Positions 19,321 through 28,291 are shown, counted from the first letter of the stretch. The stretch: 64,000 nucleotides of DNA from Plantactinospora sp040120695 (GCF_040120695.1 NZ_JBEEAC010000003.1:310001-374000); one strand, 5' to 3'. The notes: generated from the letters alone by a model not told the origin. Made by a program: numbers and translations.

Positions 19321-20724
19321 GTGAGCCGGATTGTGATCATCGGCGGAGGGCCGGCCGGCTACGAGGCGGCGCTGGTCGCCGCCCAGTTGGACGCCGACGT
19401 GACGGTGGTCGAGACCGACGGGGCGGGCGGAGCCTGCGTACTGCACGACTGCGTACCGTCGAAGACCTTCATCGCCAGCTCCGAGGTGGTGACCGGCTAT
19501 CGGGACACCGAGGAGTTCGGGGTGCACTCGGACGGGCTGGACGCGATCACCGTCGACGCACCGACCGTGCACGGTCGGGTCAAGCGGCTCGCGCTCGCCC
19601 AGTCCGCCGACATCCAGGCAAAACTGATCAAGGCGGGTGTGACCTTTGTCTCCGGTCGGGCCCGGCTCGGCGAGGACACCCTCGGTCACACCCACCGGGT
19701 GCTGGTGACCCCGTCGGGCGGTGACTCCGCGTATTCGATGGACGCCTCGACCGTGCTGATCGCCACCGGTGCCACCCCGAGGGTGCTGCCCACCGCGGTA
19801 CCGGACGGCGAGCGGATCCTGACCTGGCGCCAGGTGTACGACCTGCCCCAACTGCCGGAACGGCTGATCGTGATCGGCTCCGGCGTCACCGGTGCCGAGT
19901 TCGCCAGCGCGTACCTGGCGATGGGCGTCGAGGTGACCCTGGTCTCCAGTCGGGACCGGGTGATGCCGCACGAGGACCCCGACGCCGCGATGGCGATAGA
20001 GCAGGTCTTCCGGTCCCGGGGGATGGAGATCCTCAACAACAGCCGGGCGAACGCGGTGCGGCGTGCCGGCGACGGGGTGGAGGTCGAGCTCGCCGACGGC
20101 CGTGTGGTGTCGGGCTCGCACGCGCTGATGGCGGTCGGCTCGGTCCCCAACACCGCCGACCTCGGCCTGACCGAGTACGGCGTCACGGTGGCACCCGGCG
20201 GCTACGTCAGCACCGACCGGGTCTCCCGGACCAACGTGCCCGGCATCTACGCCGCCGGTGACTGCACCGGGGTACTGCCGCTGGCCAGCGTCGCCGCCAT
20301 GCAGGGCCGGATCGCCATGTGGCACGCGCTCGGCGACGCGGTCTCACCGCTACGACTGCGTACCGTCGCCGCGAACGTCTTCACCGACCCGGAACTGGCC
20401 ACGGTCGGGGTGTCGCAGAACGAGGTGGACTCCGGTCGGATCCCGGCCCGCCAGGTGATGCTGCCGCTGGCCGGCAACGCCCGGGCCAAGATGGCCGACG
20501 TGCGGGACGGGTTCGTGAAGCTGTTCTGCCGGCCGGCCAGCGGGCAGGTCGTCGGCGGGGTGGTGGTGGCGCCGAACGCCAGCGAGCTGATCCTGCCGAT
20601 CACGATGGCGGTGGAGAACAACCTCACCGTCGACCAGTTGGCGATGACCTTCACCATCTATCCCTCGCTGTCCGGGTCGATCACCGAGGCGGCCCGGCAG
20701 TTGATGCTGCACGAGCTGGAGTAA
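19321..20724 (+). CDS. lpdA: NAD(P)H-quinone dehydrogenase, LpdA type
   Basis: 467-aa FAD flavoprotein of the pyridine nucleotide-disulfide reductase family. FAD motif IIGGGPAGYEAAL, cysteines 39 and 44 in GGACVLHDCVPSKT, NAD(P) motif VIGSGVTGAEFAS, and the ATF-like AAGDCTGVLPLAS. The His-Glu pair that defines lipoamide dehydrogenases (HPTLSE) is replaced by TIYPSLSGSITEA, so it should not be a dihydrolipoamide dehydrogenase. M. tuberculosis LpdA (Rv3303c) reduces quinones with NAD(P)H, and gene context supports orthology. GTG start with GGAGG about 10 nt upstream. Confidence 0.92.
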   Translation: MSRIVIIGGGPAGYEAALVAAQLDADVTVVETDGAGGACVLHDCVPSKTFIASSEVVTGYRDTEEFGVHSDGLDAITVDAPTVHGRVKRLALAQSADIQAKLIKAGVTFVSGRARLGEDTLGHTHRVLVTPSGGDSAYSMDASTVLIATGATPRVLPTAVPDGERILTWRQVYDLPQLPERLIVIGSGVTGAEFASAYLAMGVEVTLVSSRDRVMPHEDPDAAMAIEQVFRSRGMEILNNSRANAVRRAGDGVEVELADGRVVSGSHALMAVGSVPNTADLGLTEYGVTVAPGGYVSTDRVSRTNVPGIYAAGDCTGVLPLASVAAMQGRIAMWHALGDAVSPLRLRTVAANVFTDPELATVGVSQNEVDSGRIPARQVMLPLAGNARAKMADVRDGFVKLFCRPASGQVVGGVVVAPNASELILPITMAVENNLTVDQLAMTFTIYPSLSGSITEAARQLMLHELE

Positions 20725-21019
20725 CGGTTCCGGTGCACACCCGTCTGGGCGGCTCCGGACGGGTGGTACGGATAGCGTCGCGGGGCGGTGCCGGCGCGGC
20801 TGGCGGCGTACCGTTGTCCGCGCGCGAACCGCCTCCCGCCGGGTCCCCCGTTTCCGGTGGTCGAAGCGGTTCGCCACCGGGCCGCCGGCGGGTCCCGCGC
20901 CGGCGGCCCTCTCAACGGGCGATCCCTTCGTTCGTTGATCATGATTACGGGTAGCGGCGGCTGGCAGCCGGACCGTCGACGGACTCCGCGTCGGCGGCCC
21001 GGCTGGAAGCTGTCCCCGT

Positions 21020-22036
21020 CTAGCAGCCGGTCCAGCGCACCGCCCGCACCCCACCGGGCAGGTGAGGGTTGTGGAAGCCGGCCACCGTCCCGTTGTCGGC
21101 GAGAGCACGACCGCCGACCCCGTCACCGGGTTCGGGCGAGGGAAGCGTCAGCACGGTGTTCCCACGCTGCAGCAGGGCGCCGCCCAGGACGGTGCCGTAC
21201 GCGTTGACGTCGGCCTGCTCGTAGGCGAGCTGCGGGTCGAGCACCGTGTACCGGCCGGTCCGCAGGTCCCAGCGCAGCGCGGCCGGCGCACCTTCCTGCG
21301 AAGCGTGGCCAACCGCCCAGCGTCCGCTCGCGGCCTCGACAGTCACCGACGTCTCGCCGTCGGGGCCGGTCAGTGGACGCAGCACGCCGGATGGCGTCCG
21401 CAGCCACGAGGTGACCTGCATGGTTTCCGTGGTGCCGACGATGGTGCCGTCGTCGGTGAAGCCGGTGATGACGGAGTACGGCGAGGGAGTGTCGATCACC
21501 CGGACGGTGCCCGGAGCGCTTGCCGGCCACAGCAGCCCGTACCGCTGGTTCGTCGGGGTGAGGGCCATCCCCACGATGTCGCCACGGGAGTTGATGGCCA
21601 CCACGGTGGTGTGATCCGCCGGATCGGCCACCGGCAGCAGCTCTCCCCGGCCGTCGCGGTACCGCCACGGCGGCGACGGCACCCCTGTCGGACCGTTGCC
21701 GATGGCGACGCCGTACCGGTTGACGTCGATCGGAGCTCCGCCCGACGCCGGAGGGTCGAAGCTGGTGAGCTGGCCCTGATCCCAGAGCAGCACCGTGTAG
21801 GTGTCGGTGTCCTGGCGCACGATCGCCGAGCCGAGGATGTACCGGCCCGAGGGATCGATCGCCACGACGTCGCTGCGGTAGGTGTCCACCGGCGCCGGCA
21901 GGGTCTGCATGGTGCAGGGGGTGGGCGGGGGGAGAGACGCGGCGGAGGCCGCGAGGGCGGACCCGGACATCAGGGCGGCGGCTGCGGTGGTGACGGTCAC
22001 TCCACGCAGGACAGCCCGTCGTGAGATTTTGATCAT
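21020..22036 (-). CDS. Tat-exported beta-propeller-like (HAF repeat-like) protein
   Basis: 338 aa. The N-terminus KISRRAVLRGVTVTTAAAALMSGSALAASA is a twin-arginine signal peptide with an Ala-x-Ala cleavage region. The mature part has repeated blocks of the type VVAINSRGDIVGMALT, VITGFTDDGTIVGTTE, VDVNRYGVAIGNG and GGRALADNGTVAGFHNP, resembling extracellular HAF-type repeats and suggesting a beta-propeller. Cys occurs only near the start of the mature protein and as the final residue. No enzyme motif seen. Secreted; function unknown. Confidence 0.75.
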   Translation of the reverse strand: MIKISRRAVLRGVTVTTAAAALMSGSALAASAASLPPPTPCTMQTLPAPVDTYRSDVVAIDPSGRYILGSAIVRQDTDTYTVLLWDQGQLTSFDPPASGGAPIDVNRYGVAIGNGPTGVPSPPWRYRDGRGELLPVADPADHTTVVAINSRGDIVGMALTPTNQRYGLLWPASAPGTVRVIDTPSPYSVITGFTDDGTIVGTTETMQVTSWLRTPSGVLRPLTGPDGETSVTVEAASGRWAVGHASQEGAPAALRWDLRTGRYTVLDPQLAYEQADVNAYGTVLGGALLQRGNTVLTLPSPEPGDGVGGRALADNGTVAGFHNPHLPGGVRAVRWTGC

Positions 22037-22228
22037 CGGTACCCCTCTTCAGGTGATCGAACAGTCGAAACACGTTGCGGAGTCGGAGAGGGTTGCGGTC
22101 GTGGATCCGACAGCGGCCGGCTGCAACCGATCGATACATCGATGGCAATCGTTCGATGGGTGGCGGCTCGGCCGGAGGGCCCGGAAATGGGCTGCGGCGG
22201 TGCCTCGGGCCGGAGTACCGTGGCCGCC

Positions 22229-22285
22229 ATGCGCAGCGTGATGCGGGAGACGACGACGCCGGGAGACCCCGGCGTGCCGCGCTGA
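22229..22285 (+). CDS. candidate threonine leader peptide (18 aa)
   Basis: A short ORF, MRSVMRETTTPGDPGVPR, with three consecutive ACG (Thr) codons at 22250-22258 and its stop 121 nt before the threonyl-tRNA synthetase-like gene. TACCGT at 22216-22221 ends 7 nt before the ATG, the same leaderless layout seen at many genes here, so the leader itself is probably translated from the mRNA 5' end. The third Thr codon is the start of a perfect hairpin. Codon content, structure and downstream gene point to ribosome-mediated attenuation sensing Thr-tRNA charging. Translation is unproven. Confidence 0.6.
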   Translation: MRSVMRETTTPGDPGVPR

Positions 22286-22331
22286 CGCATACCAACTCGT
22301 CGACTGGCCCCGGGGCGATCCGCTCCGGGGC
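22256..22331 (+). promoter_or_regulatory. candidate attenuator hairpins in ThrRS leader
   Basis: Stem 1 is ACGCCGGG (22256-22263), loop AGAC, CCCGGCGT (22268-22275): 8 perfect pairs overlapping the last Thr codon. Stem 2 is GCCCCGG (22307-22313) with CCGGGGC (22325-22331), followed by TTCGTCG, which is not a real U-tract. CCCCGG at 22267-22272 could pair instead with CCGGGG at 22325-22330, so the structures are mutually exclusive in principle. No T-box specifier or conserved T-box bulge was recognised. Confidence 0.5.
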
Positions 22332-22406
22332 TTCGTCGTGCACACCAGATCGGCGCCGTTCCCGGGCCGGAGTCGCCGCCGGGTCCGTACCGATCCGGGA
22401 GAGAAG

Positions 22407-23618
22407 ATGCACGACCACCGCAGGCTCGGTCGCGAGCTCGAGCTGTTCCACGCCGATCCGCTGTCCGGGGCCGGGCTGCCGGTCTGGCTGCCGGCCGGCG
22501 CCGCCGCCCGGCACGCCGTCGAGGAGTACGTCCGCGAGCTGGAGCGCCGGGCCGGCTACCAGCACGTGTACTCGCCCCCGCTGGGCAAACGCGAACTGTT
22601 CGAGCTGTCCGGGCATCTCGGCTACTTCGCCGCCGACATGTTCCCGGTGCTGCGGCTCTCGGCCGACGACGAGTTCGTACTCCGTCCGGCGCTCTGCCCG
22701 CACCACGCCCTCGTCTACCGGGCCCGGGGAAGGTCCTACCGGGAACTGCCGCTGCGCATCGCCGAGTTGGGCGGGATGTACCGGCCGGAGCGGTCCGGGG
22801 TGCTCGGCGGACTCAGCCGGGTACGCGCGATCTCGCTCAACGACGCGCACAATTTCTGCGCCCCCGAGCAGGTCGGCGCCGAGGTCGTCGAGGTGCTGGA
22901 CCTGATCCGCGCCGCACACGCCGCGCTCGGGGTACGCCCGGCGGGATTCCGGCTGTCGCTGCGCGGACCGGGCGGGAAGTACGTCGGTGACGACGAGGAG
23001 TGGCAGCGGGCCGAGGACCTGCTCCGGGCGGCGCTGGTCGGCCTCCCCTACGTCGAGGCGCCGGGGGAGGCGGCGTTCTACGGGCCGAAGATCGACATTC
23101 AGGTGCGGGACGTGGCCGGCCGGGAGTCGACCCTCTCCACCATCCAGCTCGACTTCGACAAGCCGGCCCGGTTCGACCTCTGCTACACCGACGCCCGGGG
23201 GCGGCGGGCGCGGCCGGTGATGGTGCACCGGAGCCTGGTCGGCAGCATGGAGCGACTCTTCGCGTACCTGATCGAGGTGCACGCCGGAGCCTTCCCGGCC
23301 TGGTACGCCCCGGTCCAGGTGCAGGTCCTGCCGGTCGGGCCGGAGCAGGTGGCGGCGGCGGAGGCGTTCCGGCGGGACTGCGTACTCGCCGGGCTGCGGG
23401 CCGAGCTGGTCGTCGACGGATCGCTCGGCGCCCGGGTCCGGGCGGCCGCCCAGCGCCGGGTTCCGTACGCGGCGGTGCTCGGTGCCCGGGAGGTGTCGGC
23501 CGGGCAGGTGGCGCTGCGGCTGCGGGACGGTCGGTCGGTGGAGCCGATGTCCGCGCCGGACGCGCTGCGGCTGGTCACCGGGATCGTGCTCGGCCGCTCG
23601 GCGGAGCTGCTGCCCTGA
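22407..23618 (+). CDS. truncated threonyl-tRNA synthetase paralogue (catalytic + anticodon domains only)
   Basis: 403 aa, versus about 640-680 for full-length bacterial ThrRS: the TGS and editing domains are absent. The class II core is intact: zinc ligands Cys97 (LRPALCPHH), His148 (NDAHNFC) and His274 (VMVHRSLVGSMERL), motif 2 LPLRIAELGGMYRPE, and motif 3 near GSMERLFAYL. The anticodon-binding domain (about 300-403) starts FPAWYAPVQVQVLPV. GGGAGAG lies just before the chosen ATG. Such paralogues can be spare enzymes or confer resistance to ThrRS inhibitors such as borrelidin; which applies is unknown. The gene sits behind a Thr-codon leader. Confidence 0.88.
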   Translation: MHDHRRLGRELELFHADPLSGAGLPVWLPAGAAARHAVEEYVRELERRAGYQHVYSPPLGKRELFELSGHLGYFAADMFPVLRLSADDEFVLRPALCPHHALVYRARGRSYRELPLRIAELGGMYRPERSGVLGGLSRVRAISLNDAHNFCAPEQVGAEVVEVLDLIRAAHAALGVRPAGFRLSLRGPGGKYVGDDEEWQRAEDLLRAALVGLPYVEAPGEAAFYGPKIDIQVRDVAGRESTLSTIQLDFDKPARFDLCYTDARGRRARPVMVHRSLVGSMERLFAYLIEVHAGAFPAWYAPVQVQVLPVGPEQVAAAEAFRRDCVLAGLRAELVVDGSLGARVRAAAQRRVPYAAVLGAREVSAGQVALRLRDGRSVEPMSAPDALRLVTGIVLGRSAELLP

Positions 23619-23688
23619 ATCGCGCCGGAGCTCCCGGCCCCCGGACCAGGGGTGGTTCGGTCGGGCCGGAGTTCGGTGCGGCCCCCGG

Positions 23689-24138
23689 TCAGTGGGGGAG
23701 AAGGAGCACGAGCAGGGCGACGCCGACGTAGAGCACCTGTTGGGCCGTGCGGATGCCGAGCGGGGTGACCGGTCGGCCGGCCAGGGTCAGCTTGCGGCGG
23801 GCGGCGGAGACGTTGGCCGGGAACATCGCGATCATCAGTAGTGCCAACCCACCCGCGACCCAGCGGGAGCTGGCCGGAACGAGTAGCCCGACCACGCCGG
23901 CCAGCTCCAGTACGCCGGTCACGGTGACCAGCAGGGCGGGCCTGGGCAGTGCCGGCGGCACCATCGCGATCAGGTCGCGGCGGTGGCTCGGTGCGAAGTG
24001 CGCAGCCCCGGTGAGCAGCAACATCAGTGCCAGCCCGATCCGGAGTGCGGGCTGCCAGCCGTCGAGCGCGTCGACGCCGAGGAGTCCGGCGAGTCGAGCG
24101 ACGAGCGAGCCGGCGAGGAGGGCGATCAGCGGCGCCAT
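23689..24138 (-). CDS. DoxX-like small integral membrane protein
   Basis: 149 aa with about four membrane helices: an N-terminal amphipathic part, ALRIGLALMLLLTGAAHF, LLVTVTGVLELAGVVGLLV and WVAGGLALLMIAMFPANVSAA, then a last helix near the C-terminus. This matches DoxX/DoxD-like proteins. The ATG at 24138 was chosen because the upstream frame crosses the divergent tetR gene. The promoter region holds two TetR-type operators, so it is very likely the main target of the neighbouring regulator. Biochemical role uncertain; family members have been linked to redox balance. Confidence 0.82.
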   Translation of the reverse strand: MAPLIALLAGSLVARLAGLLGVDALDGWQPALRIGLALMLLLTGAAHFAPSHRRDLIAMVPPALPRPALLVTVTGVLELAGVVGLLVPASSRWVAGGLALLMIAMFPANVSAARRKLTLAGRPVTPLGIRTAQQVLYVGVALLVLLLPH

Positions 24139-24165
24139 GGTGGGTCGTCCATCCGACGTCGGGAA

Positions 24166-24216
24166 CTTGTCACTATCAAGATTGCCTGACGGGCGGCATC
24201 TTGTCAATAGAAAGAT
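24166..24216. promoter_or_regulatory. paired TetR-type operators between doxX-like gene and tetR
   Basis: Two 17-bp sites share CTTGTCA-N5-AAGAT: 24166-24182 and 24200-24216, centre-to-centre 34 bp. With flanking bases the second is ATCTT-N9-AAGAT, a palindrome, and the first contains CTTG-N7-CAAG. The right site abuts TATGCT, the -10 of the regulator gene. Autoregulation and repression of the divergent gene are inferred. Confidence 0.65.
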
Positions 24217-24228
24217 ATGCTGTCGGGT

Positions 24229-24825
24229 ATGACCGAGGAGGATGCCGCAGGGCGGCCCTACCATCACGGAAACCTGCGCCGCGCGCTGCTGACCGCGGCG
24301 GCGACCGCGATCGAGGACTCCGGTCCCGCCGGGCTCAGCCTGCGCGACCTGGCCCGCCGGGCGGGCGTCTCGCACGCCGCACCGGCGCACCACTTCGGCG
24401 ACAAGGCCGGGCTGCTGACGGCGTTCGCCACCGAGGGATTCGAGATGCTGGCCGACACGTTGGCCCGGGTCGGAGAGGAGTCCGGCGGCAGTCTGCTCGA
24501 ACTCGGCGTCGGCTACGTCATGTTCGCGGTGCGCCATCGCGCCCACTTCGAGGTGATGTTCCGGCCGGAGCTCTTCCACCGCGACGACGCCGGGCTCACC
24601 GCCGCCCAACAACGGACCCGGGCGGCCCTCCGGGCCGGGGTTGCCGGGCTCCCGGCGGCGCCGGTCGGCCCGGCGGCCGCACACTCCGAGCTGGCCGCCT
24701 GGTCGATCGCGCACGGCTTCGCCACCCTGTGGCTCGGCAGGGCGCTCCGAACCGACCAGATCGGCGACGATCCGGAAGCCGCCGCCAGGCTCGTGCTCAG
24801 CCGACTCTTCGCGCCCCTCGGCTGA
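24229..24825 (+). CDS. TetR-family transcriptional regulator
   Basis: 198 aa. The N-terminal HTH spans YHHGNLRRALLTAAATAIEDSGPAGLSLRDLARRAGVSHAAPAHHFGDKAGLL, a typical TetR DNA-binding domain; the C-terminal part has GYVMFAVRHRAHFEVMFRPEL as in the TetR_C group near DoxX genes. Start chosen at 24229: TATGCT (24216-24221) ends 7 nt before it, which makes the upstream ATG at 24217 part of the promoter. Divergent from the DoxX-like gene with shared operators. Ligand unknown. Confidence 0.9.
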   Translation: MTEEDAAGRPYHHGNLRRALLTAAATAIEDSGPAGLSLRDLARRAGVSHAAPAHHFGDKAGLLTAFATEGFEMLADTLARVGEESGGSLLELGVGYVMFAVRHRAHFEVMFRPELFHRDDAGLTAAQQRTRAALRAGVAGLPAAPVGPAAAHSELAAWSIAHGFATLWLGRALRTDQIGDDPEAAARLVLSRLFAPLG

Positions 24826-24887
24826 GCGGCCGGGACCGGTGCCACCTCACCGGTGAGTGGCCGCGCCCACCGGGTGCTGGGCGGCGT

Positions 24888-26327
24888 TCACCAGTTGGTG
24901 GGCAGCGGCATCCCCTCGGTGTAGCCGGCGGCGCTCTGTACCCCGACCACCGCGTTGGCGTGGAACTCCGCGAGATCGGCCGCCCCGGCGTACGTGCACG
25001 CGCTGCGTACCCCGGCGACGATCTCGTCGATCAGGTCCTCCACGCCCGGCCGGTTCGGGTCGAGATACATCCGGGCGCTGGAGATCCCCTCCTCGAAGAC
25101 CGCCTTCCGAGCCTGGTCGTACGGGCTGTCCTCGGCGGTGCGCGCGCTGACCGCCCGGGACGACGCCATGCCGAAGCTCTCCTTGTAACGCCGTCCGTCG
25201 GCATCGGTGTAGAGGTCACCGGGGGACTCGTAGGTGCCGGCGAACCAGGTGCCGATCATCACGTTCGACGCCCCGGCGGCCAGAGCCAGGGCGACATCGC
25301 GCGGGTGGCGCACCCCGCCGTCGGCCCAGACGTGCCGGCCCAGTTCGCGGGCGGCGGCGGCGCAGTCGAGTACCGCGGAGAACTGTGGCCGGCCGACCCC
25401 GGTCATCATCCGGGTGGTGCACATCGCCCCCGGCCCCACGCCGACCTTGACGATGTCCGCCCCCGCCTCGACCAGGTCGCGTACCCCGTCGGCGGTGACC
25501 ACGTTGCCGGCGGCCACCGGCACCGGCGGATCGAGGCTGCGTACCGCCCGCAGTGCCCGGAGCATCCGTTCCTGGTGGCCGTGCGCGGTGTCCACCACCA
25601 GGGTGTCCACCCCGGCCTCGAAGAGCGCGGCGGCCCTGCCGGCGACGTCGCCGTTGATGCCGATCGCGGCCGCGATCCGCAGCCGGCCCCTGCCGTCCAG
25701 CGCCGGCCGGTACAGCGTGGCCCGCAGCGCGCCCCGCCGGGTCAGCACCCCGACCAGCCGGCCGTCGACGTCGACCACCGGAGCGAGCCGGCGGCGACCC
25801 CGGGACAGCCGGTCGAACCCGGTGCGCGGATCGGACTCGGCGGGCACGGTGTGCAGTTCGGTGGACATGACATGCCGCAACTGCGCGAACCGGTCCACCC
25901 CGACCGTGTCGGCCTCGGTCACCACGCCGACCGGCCGCCCATCCGGATCGACCACGATCACCGCTCCGTGCGACCGCTTCGGCAGCAGGTGGATGGCATC
26001 CCCGACGGTGTCGGTGGGGCCGAGCGCGATCGCCGTGTCGTGCACCAGGTGCCGCTGCTTGACCCACCTGATCACCTCGGCGACCACGTCGATCGGGATG
26101 TCCTGCGGCAGCACGGTGAGTGCCCCGCGCCGGGCCACCGTCTCGGCCATCCGCCGGCCGGCCACCGCCGTCATGTTGGAGACCACGATCGGGATCGTCG
26201 TGCCGGTCCCGTCACTGCTGGCGAGGTCGACGTCGAGCCGGGACTCGACGGCCGACCGGACCGGGGCCAGGAAGACGTCGTTGTAGGTCAGGTCCTGGCT
26301 GGGCTTCCCACCGGTGATGAACCGCAC
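24888..26327 (-). CDS. GuaB1 family IMP dehydrogenase-related protein (probable GMP reductase)
   Basis: 479 aa with an IMPDH/GMPR barrel split by two CBS motifs (about 95-210). The barrel contains PIVVSNMTAVAGRRMAE, the catalytic-loop GVGPGAMCTTRMMTGVGRPQ with the active-site Cys, and GTWFAGTYESPGD followed by YKESFGMAS. The loop and the GTWFAGT segment separate this actinobacterial GuaB1 group from true GuaB. Mycobacterial and Streptomyces members have been described as CBS-containing GMP reductases converting GMP to IMP, so purine salvage is likely. GTG start; no strong Shine-Dalgarno sequence. Confidence 0.88.
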   Translation of the reverse strand: MRFITGGKPSQDLTYNDVFLAPVRSAVESRLDVDLASSDGTGTTIPIVVSNMTAVAGRRMAETVARRGALTVLPQDIPIDVVAEVIRWVKQRHLVHDTAIALGPTDTVGDAIHLLPKRSHGAVIVVDPDGRPVGVVTEADTVGVDRFAQLRHVMSTELHTVPAESDPRTGFDRLSRGRRRLAPVVDVDGRLVGVLTRRGALRATLYRPALDGRGRLRIAAAIGINGDVAGRAAALFEAGVDTLVVDTAHGHQERMLRALRAVRSLDPPVPVAAGNVVTADGVRDLVEAGADIVKVGVGPGAMCTTRMMTGVGRPQFSAVLDCAAAARELGRHVWADGGVRHPRDVALALAAGASNVMIGTWFAGTYESPGDLYTDADGRRYKESFGMASSRAVSARTAEDSPYDQARKAVFEEGISSARMYLDPNRPGVEDLIDEIVAGVRSACTYAGAADLAEFHANAVVGVQSAAGYTEGMPLPTNW

Positions 26328-26461
26328 CTCGCCATCATGCCGGAGGGCGATCCACCCGGCCGGTCACTCCCGCTGGTCGAGTGACCGACCTCTCCGGTCA
26401 GCGGAGAGCACCGGCCCGCGGCCGACCGTCCAGCCCAGCCGGGCCGGCCTGCGGTTCGTAC

Positions 26462-28237
26462 TCAGTTGATGAGGCAGACGACGCCGCCAGCGGTGAGGAC
26501 CGCGCCGACCTCGGCGGCGAGTTCGCGCACCACACCGGCCTTGTGCGCGTGCAACGGCTGCTCCATCTTCATCGCCTCCATCACGACGATCAGGTCACCC
26601 TCGGCGACCGTGTCGCCGTCGGCAACCGCGATCTTGACGATGGTGCCCTGCATCGGGGAGGTCAGCGCGTCGCCTCCGGCGGCGGCTCCGCCGGACGCGG
26701 CGGACCGGCCAGCCCGCCGGGATGGTCGCCGGGTGGTCCCGCCGGAGGTACCCGGGCCGGCGGCCAGGGCGGTACCCGTGCCGTAGCCGGCCGGCAGACT
26801 GACCTCCAGCCGCTTGCCGCCGACCTCGACCACGACGGTCTCCCGGGCCCCGGCCGGCTCGTCGGCCGGCACGGCGGCGGCGAACGCCGGCAGGGTGTTG
26901 TCGAACTCGGTCTCGATCCACCTGGTGTGCACGGCGAACGGCGCGGAGGTGAAGGCCGGGTCCCGGACGACGAGCCGGTGGAACGGCAGTGCGGTGGCCA
27001 TCCCGTCCACCACCATCTCGTCGAGAGCCCGACGGGCGCGCTCCAGCGCCTCTGTACGGGTCTCGCCGGTGACGATCACCTTGGCGAGCAGCGAGTCGAA
27101 GTTGCCGCCGACCACGTCCCCGGCCACGATGCCGGTGTCCACCCGTACGCCGGGTCCGGTGGGCAGCCGCAGCGCGGTCACCGCACCGGGGGCCGGCAGG
27201 AAGTTCCGGCCCGGGTCCTCGCCGTTGATCCGAAACTCGAACGAGTGCCCGCGCGGGACGGGATCGGCGTCGAAGCGGAGCTTCTCGCCAGACGCGATCC
27301 GGAACTGCTCCCGGACCAGATCGATGCCGGCGGTCTCCTCGGTCACCGGGTGTTCGACCTGGAGGCGCGTGTTCACCTCCAGGAAGGAAACGGTGCCGTC
27401 CGCGCCGACCAGGTACTCCACGGTGCCGGCGCCGTGGTAGTCGGCCTCCCGGCAGATCGCCTTCGCGCTGGCGTGGATCTTCGAGCGCTGCTCGTCGGTC
27501 AGGAACGGCGCCGGCGCCTCCTCGACGAGTTTCTGGTGGCGGCGCTGCAGCGAGCAGTCCCGGGTGCCGACGACCACGACGTTGCCGTGCTGGTCGGCGA
27601 GGACCTGCGCCTCGACGTGCCGGGGCCGGTCCAGGTAGCGCTCGACGAAGCACTCGCCCCGGCCGAACGCGGCCAGCGCCTCCCGGGTGGCCGACTCGAA
27701 GAGCGCCGGAATCTCCTCCACCGTCCGGGCCACCTTGAGGCCCCGGCCGCCGCCCCCGAAGGCTGCCTTGATCGCCACCGGCAGACCGTGCTCGGCCGCG
27801 AAGGCCAGCACCTCGTCCGGCCCGCTCACCGGCTCGGAGGTGCCGGGTACCAGGGGAGCACCGGCCCGCCGCGCGAGATGTCGGGCGGTGACCTTGTCAC
27901 CGAGGTCGCGGATCGCCTGCGGGCTCGGCCCGATCCAGGTCAGGCCGGCGTCGATCACCGCCGCCGCGAAGTCCGCGTTCTCCGAGAGAAACCCGTAACC
28001 CGGGTGTACGGCGTCAGCGCCGGACCGGGCGGCCACGTCGAGCAGCTTGTCGATCCGCAGGTACGTCTCGGTCGCGGTCTCGCCACCGAGCGCGTACGCC
28101 TCGTCGGCGAGGGTGACGTGCAGCGCGTCCCGGTCGGAGTCGGCGTAGACGGCGACGCTGGCGAGTCCGGCGTCCCGGCAGCCGCGGACGACCCGGACCG
28201 CGATCTCGCCTCGGTTGGCGATCAGTACCTTGCGCAC
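26462..28237 (-). CDS. accA3: acyl-CoA carboxylase alpha subunit: biotin carboxylase + biotin carrier
   Basis: 591 aa. The biotin carboxylase domain (1-445) carries MRKVLIANRGEIAVR, GGGGRGLKVA (ATP grasp), RDCSLQRRHQKLVEEAPAP and EVNTRLQVEHPVTE. A linker of about 70 residues precedes the biotin carrier domain, with biotinyl Lys557 in VVMEAMKMEQ. Start: GTG at 28237 with GAGGAGGAA 8 nt upstream. It carboxylates its own biotin, which AccD-type subunits then use. The beta (43145) and epsilon (35727) subunits and the biotin ligase (44964) are all in this window. The linker holds a Pro/Ser/Arg-rich region. Confidence 0.95.
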   Translation of the reverse strand: MRKVLIANRGEIAVRVVRGCRDAGLASVAVYADSDRDALHVTLADEAYALGGETATETYLRIDKLLDVAARSGADAVHPGYGFLSENADFAAAVIDAGLTWIGPSPQAIRDLGDKVTARHLARRAGAPLVPGTSEPVSGPDEVLAFAAEHGLPVAIKAAFGGGGRGLKVARTVEEIPALFESATREALAAFGRGECFVERYLDRPRHVEAQVLADQHGNVVVVGTRDCSLQRRHQKLVEEAPAPFLTDEQRSKIHASAKAICREADYHGAGTVEYLVGADGTVSFLEVNTRLQVEHPVTEETAGIDLVREQFRIASGEKLRFDADPVPRGHSFEFRINGEDPGRNFLPAPGAVTALRLPTGPGVRVDTGIVAGDVVGGNFDSLLAKVIVTGETRTEALERARRALDEMVVDGMATALPFHRLVVRDPAFTSAPFAVHTRWIETEFDNTLPAFAAAVPADEPAGARETVVVEVGGKRLEVSLPAGYGTGTALAAGPGTSGGTTRRPSRRAGRSAASGGAAAGGDALTSPMQGTIVKIAVADGDTVAEGDLIVVMEAMKMEQPLHAHKAGVVRELAAEVGAVLTAGGVVCLIN

Positions 28238-28291
28238 GCGGCTGTTCCTCCTCGAATCGCTCCCCACCGTCGCCGGCCGCCGAGGACGGCT

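Noticed and set aside
22037..22406. T-box riboswitch upstream of ThrRS
   Set aside because: No specifier loop, AG-bulge or conserved T-box sequence was recognised; the leader peptide explains the region better.
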